From Zhengitettix transpicula (Eukaryota; Arthropoda; Insecta; Orthoptera; Tetrigidae), in NCBI GenBank assembly GCA_037074705.1, contig CM073590.1, positions 134,559,600-134,623,599 on the forward strand: DNA of 64,000 nucleotides, given 5' to 3'. Numbering within the stretch: the stretch's first letter is position 1; every line of letters starts with the position of its first letter. Shown in pieces: positions 11,316-21,545 of this stretch. A program made the translations under genes and the position numbers. A model generated the notes under the pieces. That model did not search any database. It was not told the DNA's origin and worked only from the letters and a program-made list of their open reading frames with translations.

Positions 11316-12812
11316 CTATTGTATAGCCAGAGACCTGCACGTCATCATATCTCAATCTTCATGGCGTCTCTTTAGAACTGGATGAAGAAAGGATATTAGT
11401 GTGAATGTATCAACGGCACACTGAATTAATTCAGAAAGAACAAAACAAGCTTCCATCAAAGCTGAGCCTTATAGGCCGTGAAACTGAATTAAAGTATCAG
11501 GATTATTAATTAAATATTTGATTCTGTTTACCCCACGTACTGATTTTGGATCAGGAATTTCGATCACTTTACAGGGGGAAAGTTGGCCAAGAAGACAAAG
11601 TATTTAAAATAAATACTTGCACCCTGAAAACTATTACGAGAGTCATAGATGTAGAGAATCAGAAAGCCATTTGATATACAAGATTACGTATGGAACGTAG
11701 AGACCGATGAAGAGAATAAAAAACTGTACTTTACAAGGTGGCACAGATTTGTTCAGTGGAGACAGTGGCAGCAACAAATACAGACTCCAGATGTAGCCAG
11801 CGGGGCTAGGATTTCCAGAGTGGATTAAAAACGAATTTTGTATTTATACAGTCGATTAGTGTAGACTACATTATAAAATTTATTGAAAACCTGTAATTTA
11901 ATAAGAATAATGGCTAAAGAATTTCGTGACCCCGGGTCACTGTTGAGTACATCGTTATTGAAAATAATGAACAGTTTAACATGAATTCACAAAGACGGCC
12001 AGCGCGTACATTCCTGGCATAAAAATGATTGAAGGCACCGAACGGACCTGTAACGAGTAGAGGTTAATCTGATGGTCAGAATGAGTTAATTACTGCGGGC
12101 GAGGTAACGGAATGCAGACCTTCTGCTAACACTTTCTAAGTTCGCGCGGGTGTGACCTGCCATCGGGCCGGCCTCTCCTCTCACTCCTCGGGATAATTTC
12201 ATCCTTTCTTCGCCCACAGGCAACGTTAGTTCCGCTACGCAGCTGGACAACGGGCTTCCTACCTGTTCTCTACAGTACACACGCGGTCATCGTCCGTACT
12301 AATTTCACTCAAAAATAAATTAAACGGAACATATTGGTTACATGACAAGGCAAACTGGACCAAAACTCAGCACACTTCCCATTCCAACCAGGTTCATTGT
12401 TTCATCACATTCTTTAGTTTACAAGGTTAATCTTTTCATATTCTACATGAAACACGAGAGATAATTTGTTTACACAATTTATCTGCCAGTTTGAATCAGG
12501 TGCCTTCATAATAAATATATTTTTGACACCATATTCACAAACACTCTGTTATGTTTACAATAATGTTAGTTTCAACAAAAACATGAGTAAGTAAGTAGGA
12601 TTGGTGAAAATAGCACAAGTGTTACGTAAATTTGACTCAGAATACGTCTACAGTCAAGATATGTATGTTTGTGAATGATGATCAATAGTTTTAAATCCAT
12701 ATGTTGATCTAGCAATTATTTTAAATATTCCTTTTAGCACCTAATGCCAAAATATTTCCTTTGTTTCCCGGATTCCAATTCAACTTGTTTTTAAAAATAT
12801 GAGGGACACTTT
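11316..12812. other. No recognisable gene; mild GC patch
   Basis: Mostly AT-rich. Around 12090-12290 the sequence is GC-richer, with a 64-codon minus-strand open frame of no recognised family. It could be an unrecognised diverged repeat or a regulatory island. Confidence 0.35.
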
Positions 12813-12965
12813 GCCTTGCACAGGTGGCCCCCACAATCACGAGATCTCAATCCAATTAAGTATCGGATTGACGGAGATGAATGTGGCACATGGCAGCTGG
12901 ATCCAGAACACAAAGTATGGTGTCAGATTCCTCGCATCACTTTTCAATACGTTGTGGAGTCCATT
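12813..12965 (+). pseudogene. Tc1-like transposase fragment
   Basis: The open frame from 12816 includes WPPQSRDLNPIKYRI, which corresponds to the WPAQSPDLNPIEHLW-type block carrying the third catalytic residue region of Tc1-family transposases. The following residues (about 30) fit only loosely and the rest of the transposase is absent. It is a small relic with no TIRs identified. Confidence 0.55.
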
Positions 12966-13624
12966 TTTTTCATGAATTTTTTCCAAATTTGCAATCTGTT
13001 TATAACAATAAGCAAATATTAGATATTATACAATGATACAATGATATGAAATAGAAACCCACCGGTTTACAATTCTGAAGCTACTTTTACGACATTTGCT
13101 CAAATAATAATAATTTGATTGTCAAACCTAAGAAGAAAGACGAGCGGTGAATGTTTGGTCCATTGTTAATTTACTCATTACAATGATGTTTTAGGATGCT
13201 TAAGTATTTTTCTCTATACTTCAAGGACACACTTTTAACCGTATAGACTTTTAAGATATCTGTGCTTATTATAAAATGCGGTGCGTCGCACATAGCACGT
13301 AAAACTTTTCAGTGTTGGCAGCTGTACCCCACAGCTGTGTACCAAAGGTCCACATGGGTGTGAAGACTGTGTTGTAGACGAAAATCTTGTTGGGTACGGA
13401 TCATTTGGATTTTCAACCGAGTAAGTGACAAGAATTGACGCAGTATTAAAGGAAAAAGGTGGCCCAACGAAGATGATATGATCATAATAATCTGGCCATG
13501 ACAGTGTTCATTTGTATACTTTCGTAGGACCACTTTATGTTTCGCCCGTAGCCACCAGTCAATTTGGAAGTATGATCGCCAACCAAGAAGTTCTTAACAG
13601 GATATCCAAGGCGTGGAATGTACT

Positions 13625-14125
13625 CGACCTGCGAGGTTCTCTCGCAGATGAACCTTTCTGGAGAGACGGAGAGGGCTACATTTCGTGATGCCTTTTCCTT
13701 TCTCCGTTTTTGAACTCAGGTTCCCTCAAGCCGAGGCACGTCTACCTGTTTTGAGAGGTGTATGTTCCGGGGTAACAGACCTTGGGCATACGATAAGCGT
13801 TGTCCTCTATTCCCGTTGGAACAGGCGGCCAGCTGCCTCCTAAACTGGTCGGAGAAGAGAATGCTGCGTCCCCACAGAAAACCCTCTCCCGCCGTTGGAA
13901 GTGACGAGAACCCAATGCCCGAACTACCTGATGCAGGTTTTCTAGGGTTTGTCCTGCATCACCTATAGGCGAATGTTGGGTAGGATCCTTAAACTATAGT
14001 CCGTGGGCCCTAGTTAAGCCTTGGCTACCTTCCTTTACCCTTCCGCATCCCCCTTACAAATCCATTCCTTTGCTATTAAAGAGGAGTTGCCACCATGTGG
14101 ATTGCCCTTATGTAGCCTATTACCC
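13625..14125 (+). mobile_element. GC-rich dispersed family, near full-length copy
   Basis: Starts with the hairpin-like head ACCTGCGAGGTTCTCTCGCA (about 13628). It continues with GATGCCTTTTCC, TTTTTGAACTCAGGTTCCC, GTATGTTCCGGGG, CGGCCAGCTGCCTCCTAAAC, CCCTCTCCCGCCGTTGGAAG, GTAGGATCCTTAAACTATAG and GGAGTTGCCACCATGTGGAT, and ends near CCTAAAAAATTAG. A 68-codon open frame (13762-13968) lies in it but is unlikely to be translated. Confidence 0.8.
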
Positions 14126-14879
14126 TAAAAAATTAGACTATAAGTTGCACAAAATGTTCAAAAGGAAAATAGTAAAAAGAAGATATTGGGAAAATAATAG
14201 ATATCACAAGACGATTGAGTCTGTGAGAACTAGGAATTTATGGACAAAGTTACAGATGTAGTCAAATAGCAATGAGTAAGAAGTCTAACTGGCAGTGAGC
14301 GGGACCCAGAACGGAGAAGGATGATCGGAAGACAAAAAGAGTTCTGTACTAGAATCCCAGCGATCAGAAGAGACCGAGAGTTAGACCGTCTGACAGACGC
14401 GATAATGATAACAAGATTTCAGAAGGCACTAAATCGATGAAATGTAGAATAGAATTGACAAATATCTTAAAGAAACTGTAAGGGAACGTACCTTCACTCT
14501 GAAGCATGGGTTGAAATAGCTGTTCATGATATTTTTGTTTACAGGCTCAGTGGATATTTTAAAAGAAGGTTCAATTAATGGTAAAATTATAGGAGAGCTC
14601 TGCAGATAATATTGTAATTCTGGACGCTGTGACAGTGGTGGGTTAACTCAGGAACTCTAAACTTGTGGGTAACGAGCTGGGCATTATTATACTTATGAAA
14701 GACTTTCTGTAACACTAATAGTTTTCCGATCTTTGACTGATATTGGTATAATGTGCTTGGGAATGTCTTGTCTTCCGTTTGTGACAACAAAAACAAAAAT
14801 AGCAGCTATTGATTAATAATTGTAACTTGGTAGAGGTGAAAGAGCCGCCTTGGGGTATTACGATGTTTGATGGCGTGAA
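14126..14879. other. Unassigned sequence
   Basis: At 14290-14450 the plus strand is purine-rich and weakly reminiscent of a decayed coding region or retroelement tail, but no motif could be named. The rest is AT-rich. Confidence 0.3.
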
Positions 14880-15275
14880 GTGAGAGTTGGCAGCAGCGGC
14901 GCCGAAGACTGATATTTGCGCCGAGAATGCGCCCCCGCTGCCAAGCATCGGCACCGCGGGTAAATGTCAAGAATGCGACGTGGGCCGGCGGGTTTTATTC
15001 GCGTCGCCCACACCTCATCGCAGCGCCGCAGCTGCTGGTCGCCCCGGAGGAAATGTCACCGCGGAGGAATCCGCATTGTCCCCGAGGCGAAAATAGCCCA
15101 CGGCGCGGCGATGGGAGCAGTGGCAGTGGAAGCGGCAAAGACAGACTGCCGCCCACCTCGTCGAAATAGCCAGCGAGGCGCCGCCACACGACCTTTGTGT
15201 CTTGGCAGGCGAAGCCGTGACTCATCAAAGGTCGTCCTCTTCAATCTTGCCGGAAAATGTGAGTACTCACTGTAA
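14880..15275. promoter_or_regulatory. CpG-rich island (candidate promoter or GC-rich exon)
   Basis: About 400 bases are strongly GC-rich and packed with CpG (GGCGCCGAAG, CACCGCGGG, CACGGCGCGGCGATGG) in a window that is otherwise AT-rich. Several overlapping open frames occur on both strands (60-103 codons), as expected from stop-codon scarcity in GC-rich DNA; none shows a known domain. ATGTGAGTA near 15257 resembles a splice donor on the plus strand. A host promoter or first exon, or an unrelated GC-rich repeat, would both fit. Confidence 0.4.
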
Positions 15276-16082
15276 TCGACCGGACACCTTGTGAGCCATG
15301 AATTCCTGCCATCGGGAATTGTCCAAATTGTTCAAACAAATAAATTAAATTTTAGTTCGTGTTCTAATCTTCGTATAAAAACAGACATTGTAATTCAGTG
15401 TTCATTTTTGTGCTGTTTATGTCCACGGTCGTACCTTTAGACGATTGGCAAACTACCAACTCCTGGATTTAAGGTGGCCTATAGTCCCTACAACCAATCC
15501 TCTAATCCGTATATCCTCAACGATTGTAATTACTTAAAGGCTTTTAGCAAACAGGAACTGACAATCCAGATCTGTAATTAAAGTAGAACATAATTATGAA
15601 TAAAATAATATATCTATGTAGGCTACATATAAATGTATGTATGTATGTTTGTGTCCTATATATACTCTGAGGCGCTCCTTTAGGGTTTCCTTCATAATAC
15701 AATGATGTCATATCTTAGTCTATGTTCTATTGTTTTTAGAGATCGATGAGATTAAAAACAATGCTCACGAAGCAGGAAGTAAAAATGTAACCACTATCGG
15801 AATTGAAGGTGGTTTATAATAAAACGTCCAAAATGAGCGAGTTTACTGCCGAATCGTTTACCTGATTATCGACAGTACCGATTGACAACGAAGCCCACTT
15901 TTTGTCGAATACAAATGTGCACAGCCTTCTAGAAGACTGGTTAAATACTAAGCTGGAATATCATTTTAAAGCGACTACCTTTACAACAATGGGTGAGGGG
16001 GCATATGTTTTTAAGCTTCGTGTTGCACTCCGACGAATTTTCCTTTTAACTTTAACCTATTAGTGCATAGTGTAGTATATAT
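15276..16082. other. No recognisable feature
   Basis: AT-rich DNA with a short ATGT repeat at about 15630-15650; no gene or element recognised. Confidence 0.4.
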
Positions 16083-17059
16083 TATAATAATTAAAAGGTG
16101 CTTAACAAATGAAAAGATTTACTTTACAATCAAAACAAATTTTATTTAACAAAATCTTTAAAACAATCATTCAAAATACAAAATATAATTGGGATCTCAG
16201 GGTCTTGAACTGGGTTTGATAATGGCAGAATTTAAACAATCAAAGAACATTTACTTTATAAGGAAATCGATGCGTCTAAACATAGACAAAATTTATTAAT
16301 GAAGAAATTTATACTAAATGATTGAGTTTAAACAATTTTAATTTATCAATAATTAAAGAACGATCTGACGTTTATCTTTTAAAACGGTTTACAATAATTT
16401 TAAGGTTTTCTTTCTACTTACGGCAGCCAAGATTCACATTAAATTTTCGTAGCACAATGGTGGGCTTATGACAGATTCTAATTACTCACAGCCTCTAATT
16501 AACATAGTTTGTCGGTCGGGTTAAAATGAATTGGTTGATTCTCGATGATTTACTGCAACCTGGATTTGTAGATCTCGTGAGTCGTGTTGAAAATGCAACT
16601 CACTGGTTTTGTCTGTTGACTGAAGATTGCTTTCCTTTTAGCAATTCGATGTAATAGCGTACTTATTACTGGAACACATTCTCTCGTTCCTTAAATTAGA
16701 CCTTTTAGTCCTCGCTGCTGACTGACAAAATTGTTCAAACTTTCGTGAATTAGACTTTTAATTCACGCCTCTCGCTTCTAACTCCCAACTGTAAAACTTG
16801 TAAATTAGACTTTGCTGATCTTTACACCTCGCCGTTTACTGCCCAACTGTTAAAACTTTTTGATCTGTTCTCCTCTCCGCTCATTGCCCAACTGTTACTT
16901 CGTCTCGTAATTTTGAGCGCGTAGCTCATCTGCCCACCATTCAACAATACTCTCCTTTCATTGTCGATCTGTTGATAGTGACGGTTACTGCTAGCAATAA
17001 TGTGTCCGCTACAATTTAACTTCTCAATTAAAACAATATCTTAATTAACAATTATTACA
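16083..17059 (-). mobile_element. Solo LTR-like element, (TA)n-targeting family, copy 1 (977 bp)
   Basis: Termini on the plus strand are TATAATAATT (consensus TGTAAT, one change) and AATTATTACA, flanked on both sides by ATAT (16079-16082 and 17060-17063). Internal landmarks shared with the other copies are CTGGGTTTGATAATGG (about 16209) and GATCTGACGTTTATCTTTTA (about 16362), with a pyrimidine-rich tract of TCT/ACTGCCCAACTGT repeats near 16700-16930. Minus is used for copies in which the conserved CCCAGTAGAGACCCTGAG block reads on the minus strand; the true sense strand is unknown. TG...CA ends and a 4-bp duplication fit a gypsy-type solo LTR. No internal coding region is attached. Confidence 0.65.
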
Positions 17060-17392
17060 ATATGCAACATAACTTTTAATCTCACCCCAGAGACATCTGT
17101 TGGTCTCTAAGAGAGCAAAAATTGTGCTGCAGATATGAAACAACATAAACTTAAGGACATGTGAAATTTTTGGCATCCGTGCCTATCTTTCTGTGAGTCA
17201 ACCCCTCAGGACAGATATTTCTACACGCCGGACAACTACAAAATATTTATTTTCTGTTGTTTTTTCTAATAAAGAAAAATTTAAGCGATATTCTCAGAGT
17301 ATTCTAATTACACTAAAATAATAATTATCCAATTAATGTGAATTTTCAAGATCGAAGGAATTCCCGGCATATTTGTTGAATAAAAAGTTGTC

Positions 17393-17531
17393 GGGTTTCC
17401 ACCCGGGGAAAACAGCGATTGTAACGAAACGTTTCGACGGAAAAATGCACTGCCGTCATCTGCTAGGCGCCTAGTGCATTTGCCCATCGAAACGGCGCGT
17501 TACAACCGCTGTTTTACCCGGGTGGATACCC
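17393..17531. mobile_element. GC-rich palindromic fold-back element
   Basis: The left arm GGGTTTCCACCCGGGGAAAA...CGTTTCGACGG...AATGCACT is mirrored by AGTGCATT...CATCGAAACGGCGCG...GTTTTACCCGGGTGGATACCC. Arms are about 60 bp with about 85% match and a loop of about 20 bp centred on GCTAGGCGCCTAG, itself a palindrome. It would fold into a stable hairpin. A related smaller element is at 36742-36826. Confidence 0.75.
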
Positions 17532-18004
17532 AAAAAATTTTTCTTCAATGTGAATTATTGATAAATTAGACCTAATTATATTTATGTTGAATATGTGCAA
17601 CATAATGAGCCAAATTAACTTTGGTCACGTTTGATATTTTTTGGTTATTTTTTCCACATTGTATACAAAAAGATACATCTTAAAAAATTTATTTACAAAA
17701 ATACAAAAATCATGCAATAAAGGTTTAATTATTTCGCAATAAACAAGTCGTAGTCAGTAGTAGGCACCGCGAAATTGATTTTAGTTCAAACTAAAAAATT
17801 GTTGAAATACAGTTTCGGGTGATTTGATGCTGTACATAGAATTCGTTCTCCTCTCATCCAATATAAGAATGGGATAAACAAATACCTATGCAACGCAAGC
17901 ATTCAGCTACTACCAATTAGAGATGGGCAGTACCGATGTTTTTAGTGATCGCTTCGGAACCACTTGCTCAGACTTTTTCATGACTCATCGCTCCTTGGAT
18001 ACAT

Positions 18005-18090
<86 letters not shown>

Positions 18091-18147
18091 CTAGATATGT
18101 AGATAGATAGGTAGGTAGATAGATATATAGATATAGATAGATATATA
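18005..18147. repeat. Compound microsatellite (AC)n(AT)n(AG)n(GATA)-like
   Basis: A (CA) run to about 18025, a (TA) run to about 18055, a (GA) run to about 18087, then GATA/GGTA-type tetranucleotides to about 18147. Open frames across it are low-complexity artefacts. Confidence 0.95.
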
Positions 18148-18159
18148 TTAGTCCGCTCA

Positions 18160-19544
18160 CCACTCAAGATTCACCAAAATGAATCTTTACATGAAGTTTC
18201 ATTAGATTTTCCAGCGAATTTGTCTTTGAACAAAACAATATACAAAATTTTAGTATTTATTAATAAACAAAGAAATCATAATAGAAACGATATAAATGAC
18301 TACAGGAACTTTGTTTTTATAATGGAGGGATTTGGAAGGGCTCGAATGGATTCATTTGTCTTTGAAAGAGGAACAACGTTTTTTGTGAACAGTACATGGC
18401 TTTCTGACTATTTGAAACTTATTTAATCAATATATATATTTCTCAGGCAATATTCACACATGAGCTTATATTGTAATTGTTATTACAATGTTAATGAACG
18501 AAGTGTATAGATTTTTTAATGAAGTTAGAGCGAAATGGTCTTATTTTCCATATTATGGAAAATACGAAAAGAAAAATTTGTATTAACTTTCTGTTACAAG
18601 TTTTTGTTCGTATGGCACTTAATTTTAGTTTCCCTAAATAATCTCCCCAAGATAATTAATCGAAAGAAAAGGGACCCATGAATTTATATTGTTTAAGAAA
18701 AATTAGTAGTTATTAATTGTTAATAATTAAAGATAACGACTTGATCATGATGATTCTGTTCGGTCTTCCGACTCTTTGAATAAATTCTCGAGCGGGTCGG
18801 CCATCTCTGGTACTACAATATAAGACACAAACCCGAGGCTGCAGACACGTTCATGTTATATCGTAAAGGTCTAGTTTTCACTATTCAAATCTTTGAAATA
18901 CCAAGGAAGCACAGGTCGCCCTTTTCGGTTTTCACGGGATACAGCTTTCGCGCCATTAGCACGGGATGTCGTATACAAACTAGTTTGTTATGGAAAGCCT
19001 GTAGTGAAGCATGAGCGTGTGAACGGCCCTTAAGGGCCTCAGGGGGACGACCGGAAGAAGTTTCAAAGCCCAGGGCTTGCCACTTGTTTCCATTTAATAT
19101 AAAAATATAAATAGATAGAGATCATCTTCCCTCTCTATTCTTTCTGACATTGACACTCGAACGATAGTTTCGTTGTATAACTGTATATTTAATTGTAACT
19201 ATGTTGTGGGAAATTTAAGAATGCATATCACTGAATTTAAAGCCATTAATATTCCGCCGTAGCTGCTTCTGCTTTGCGTCTTCTAGCAATCAGGAAATTT
19301 ATAGAAGGTCGACTTACGTTTTCTCGAAAATAACGTCAGAGTTAGAATGTCAGTATGGACGTGTGAGAAATGTAGTATTGAATTAAAAAACTGATATATA
19401 ACACCTGATGAAGGAGCCACAGAACGTCTTTCTTTCAAAAGTAGTTATTCCGGGCTTCAATTTCAGGTTAGCCACCAACTATATTTCTTTCCTTTTCGTA
19501 CCATTTATCTCAATTATTTTAACAATGTCAGATCCTTAACTGAT
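18160..19544. other. No recognisable gene
   Basis: AT-rich. A somewhat GC-richer patch at 18770-19080 contains no ORF or motif that could be named. GAACGGCCCTTAAGGGCCTC near 19021 holds a short palindrome. CACCTGATGAAGGAGCC at about 19402 resembles the lead-in of the fold-back arms described elsewhere. Confidence 0.35.
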
Positions 19545-19990
19545 TTTTTTTAGGGCAACAGGCTACATGAGGGTAATCCACGTTGTGCGACTCCCCTTTG
19601 ATAGCATAGGAAGGGATTTGAAAGGGGGATGTGGAAGGGTAGAGGAATGTAGCCAAGGGTTAACTAGGACCCCCGGGCTATGGTTTAAGGATCCTACCCG
19701 GCATTCGCCTAAAGAAATGCAGGGAAAACCCTAGAAAAACCTGCATCAGGTAGGTAGGGCATTGGGTACTTGTCCCACGCCCTTCCGATAGCGGGAGAGG
19801 AGTTTGCTGTGGGGACGCAGCATTCCCTTCTCCGTGCCTCGACCAGTTTAGGAGGCAGCTGGCCGACTATTACAATGGGAATAGCGGACAACTATTCTGC
19901 CTGCCTGCCTGCCTGCCTGCGAGAGAACATCCCTCGCAGGTATTGTCTGCGAGAGAATAGCCCTCGCAGACCCTTTTCCAGCTGTTTTTT
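19545..19990 (-). mobile_element. GC-rich dispersed family, minus-strand copy with internal deletion
   Basis: In reverse orientation it starts with a T-run (19545-19552, the A-tail) and TAGGGCAACAGGCTACATGA. It continues through GGATCCTACCCGGCATTCGC, CCTGCATCAGGTAGGTAGGG and AGGAGGCAGCTGGCCGAC. The middle of the 5' half is missing and replaced by a (CCTG)n run. It then shows two hairpin heads, GCGAGAGAACATCCCTCGC and GCGAGAGAATAGCCCTCGC, at 19919-19977. The doubled head suggests replication slippage or a dimer. Confidence 0.8.
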
Positions 19991-20021
19991 TCATCCTTAA
20001 CCGAATTGATATATATACATA

Positions 20022-20262
20022 TTTAGGGCAACAGGCTACATGAGGGTGATCCACATTGGGCAACTCCCCTTTAATAGCATAGGAAGGGATTTGAAAGGGG
20101 GGATGCGGAAGGGTAGAGGAAGGTAGCCAAGGGTTACTAGGGCCCCCGGGCTATGGTTTAAGGATCCTACCCGGCATTCGCCTATAGAAATGCAGGGAAA
20201 ACCCTAGGAAAACCTGCATCAGATAGGTCGGGCATTGGGTACTTGTCCCACGCCCTTCCGAT
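20022..20262 (-). mobile_element. GC-rich dispersed family, truncated minus-strand copy
   Basis: It repeats the 3' half of the family, from TTTAGGGCAACAGGCTACAT to CCACGCCCTTCCGATA, where it is cut off by a TA/GT/GA microsatellite (20262-20320). Its neighbour 19545-19990 lies in the same orientation about 30 bp away, so the two probably arose by tandem duplication or nested insertion. Confidence 0.8.
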
Positions 20263-20320
20263 AATATATATATATATATTATGTATGTGTGTGTGAGAGA
20301 GAGAGAGAGAAAGAGAGAGT
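20262..20320. repeat. Compound microsatellite (AT)n(GT)n(GA)n
   Basis: ATATAT, then TATGTGTGTG, then GAGAGAGAGA in direct succession. It forms the breakpoint of the adjoining GC-rich family copy. Confidence 0.9.
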
Positions 20321-20977
20321 TAGCTATTTAATGTGAGAAAAAGATAATTTCTTGACGCTAGTTACGATTGCGTTGAGAGAATTCTAGAGCAAGGAAGAAC
20401 GGGAAAACAAGACTTTGATGACAGACGGATGCTGCAGTTAGTTCAAGCCAAATGTAGCCAGTACTTTTTTTTGCAAATATCAAATATAAAATAATTTTTC
20501 TAAATTAAAATAGTCAAGATTCTGTTCATAATATTTAATTGAATTACGAAATCATTTAAAAGGCAAGCTAATATTCTTACATATTACAAAAGCAGTATAG
20601 TTACTAATTAAAAACGTAAAACAAAAATTAATGCGTTATAGAGATATAAATTCGGTTTAAAACCAAAATATTCGGCACATAAAACGTCAATTTCACTCCC
20701 ATATGAATTAAAAATGTTAACATTTTTGAATGGTGTACATAATGTCGTATTTAGTTATGAAGCAGTGAACAAAGCTGAGATATATTAAACTTTCGGTCTT
20801 TATTATCCCGTCGATTTAATATCTGTAGTGTACTAGGGTTCTTCCTTGTAATTATTTATTGGCTTTCTTTAAGAAGAATATTTCTTTATTACACTTTAAA
20901 TCGATTGCAACTGAATTTTCTTAATATCATTGCGTTTATTGAAATCGTCAGATTTCTTTCGCAAACAGTTTACTTGA

Positions 20978-21545
20978 GCGTCATCCAAGTTGTGACCACT
21001 TACCTACGACATAAGAAGACAGAGGAAAGGGGATGGGGCACAAGGTTTTGCATACCCTGGATATGGTATACGAAACCTTCCCGGCGTGACTTATAGATGA
21101 TGTTCGTAAAAACTCTAGAGAAACCTGCATCAGGTAAGTGGGTTTCTTGTTATTTACCCCATTCTTGTCCGACGATTGGAGTGGTGTTTGCTGTGAAGAC
21201 GCAGCATTCCCGGCACCATGCCTCGACTATGTTTACAGGCTACAGGCCGATTGTTCCAATGGAAGTAGCGGACAACTATTGGGACCCTCTCAAAAGTGAC
21301 CGAGGTGTTTTTGTTTATGTAAACCGTAATTCAAATGCAGAAAGAGAGAGAAGAAGGCATCTACATGAGTAGTCTCGTCGTACAGTCCTTTAATGATCTA
21401 CCTGCGTCTGACCTGGTGTCTGAGTGACCAGCTCCCACAGGTTCCTTGCCTATAGCTTTTTGAATTCTTTTTGAGTAATAGGTAACGTGAGTGTCATGTA
21501 CGTGGTGACCTCTCTACTATAATAGCATAGGAAGGGATTTTGATA
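20978..21545 (-). mobile_element. GC-rich dispersed family, old diverged copy plus a second fragment
   Basis: 20978-21375 aligns in reverse with the family (CCTGCATCAGGTAAGTGGG, GTGGTGTTTGCTGTGAAGACG, GACCGAGGTGTTTTTG) but with many more substitutions than the other copies, so it is older. A second short piece at 21478-21545 contains ATAGCATAGGAAGGGATTT, the same segment near the 3' end. Interspersed open frames (21097-21372) are not conserved. Confidence 0.6.

Noticed and set aside
14964..15275. 103-codon frame and overlapping frames as coding genes
   Set aside because: Open frames appear on both strands at once, as expected from CpG-rich sequence with few stops.
17978..18167. Two open frames rich in Y, I, S and L
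   Set aside because: They are translations of the compound microsatellite.
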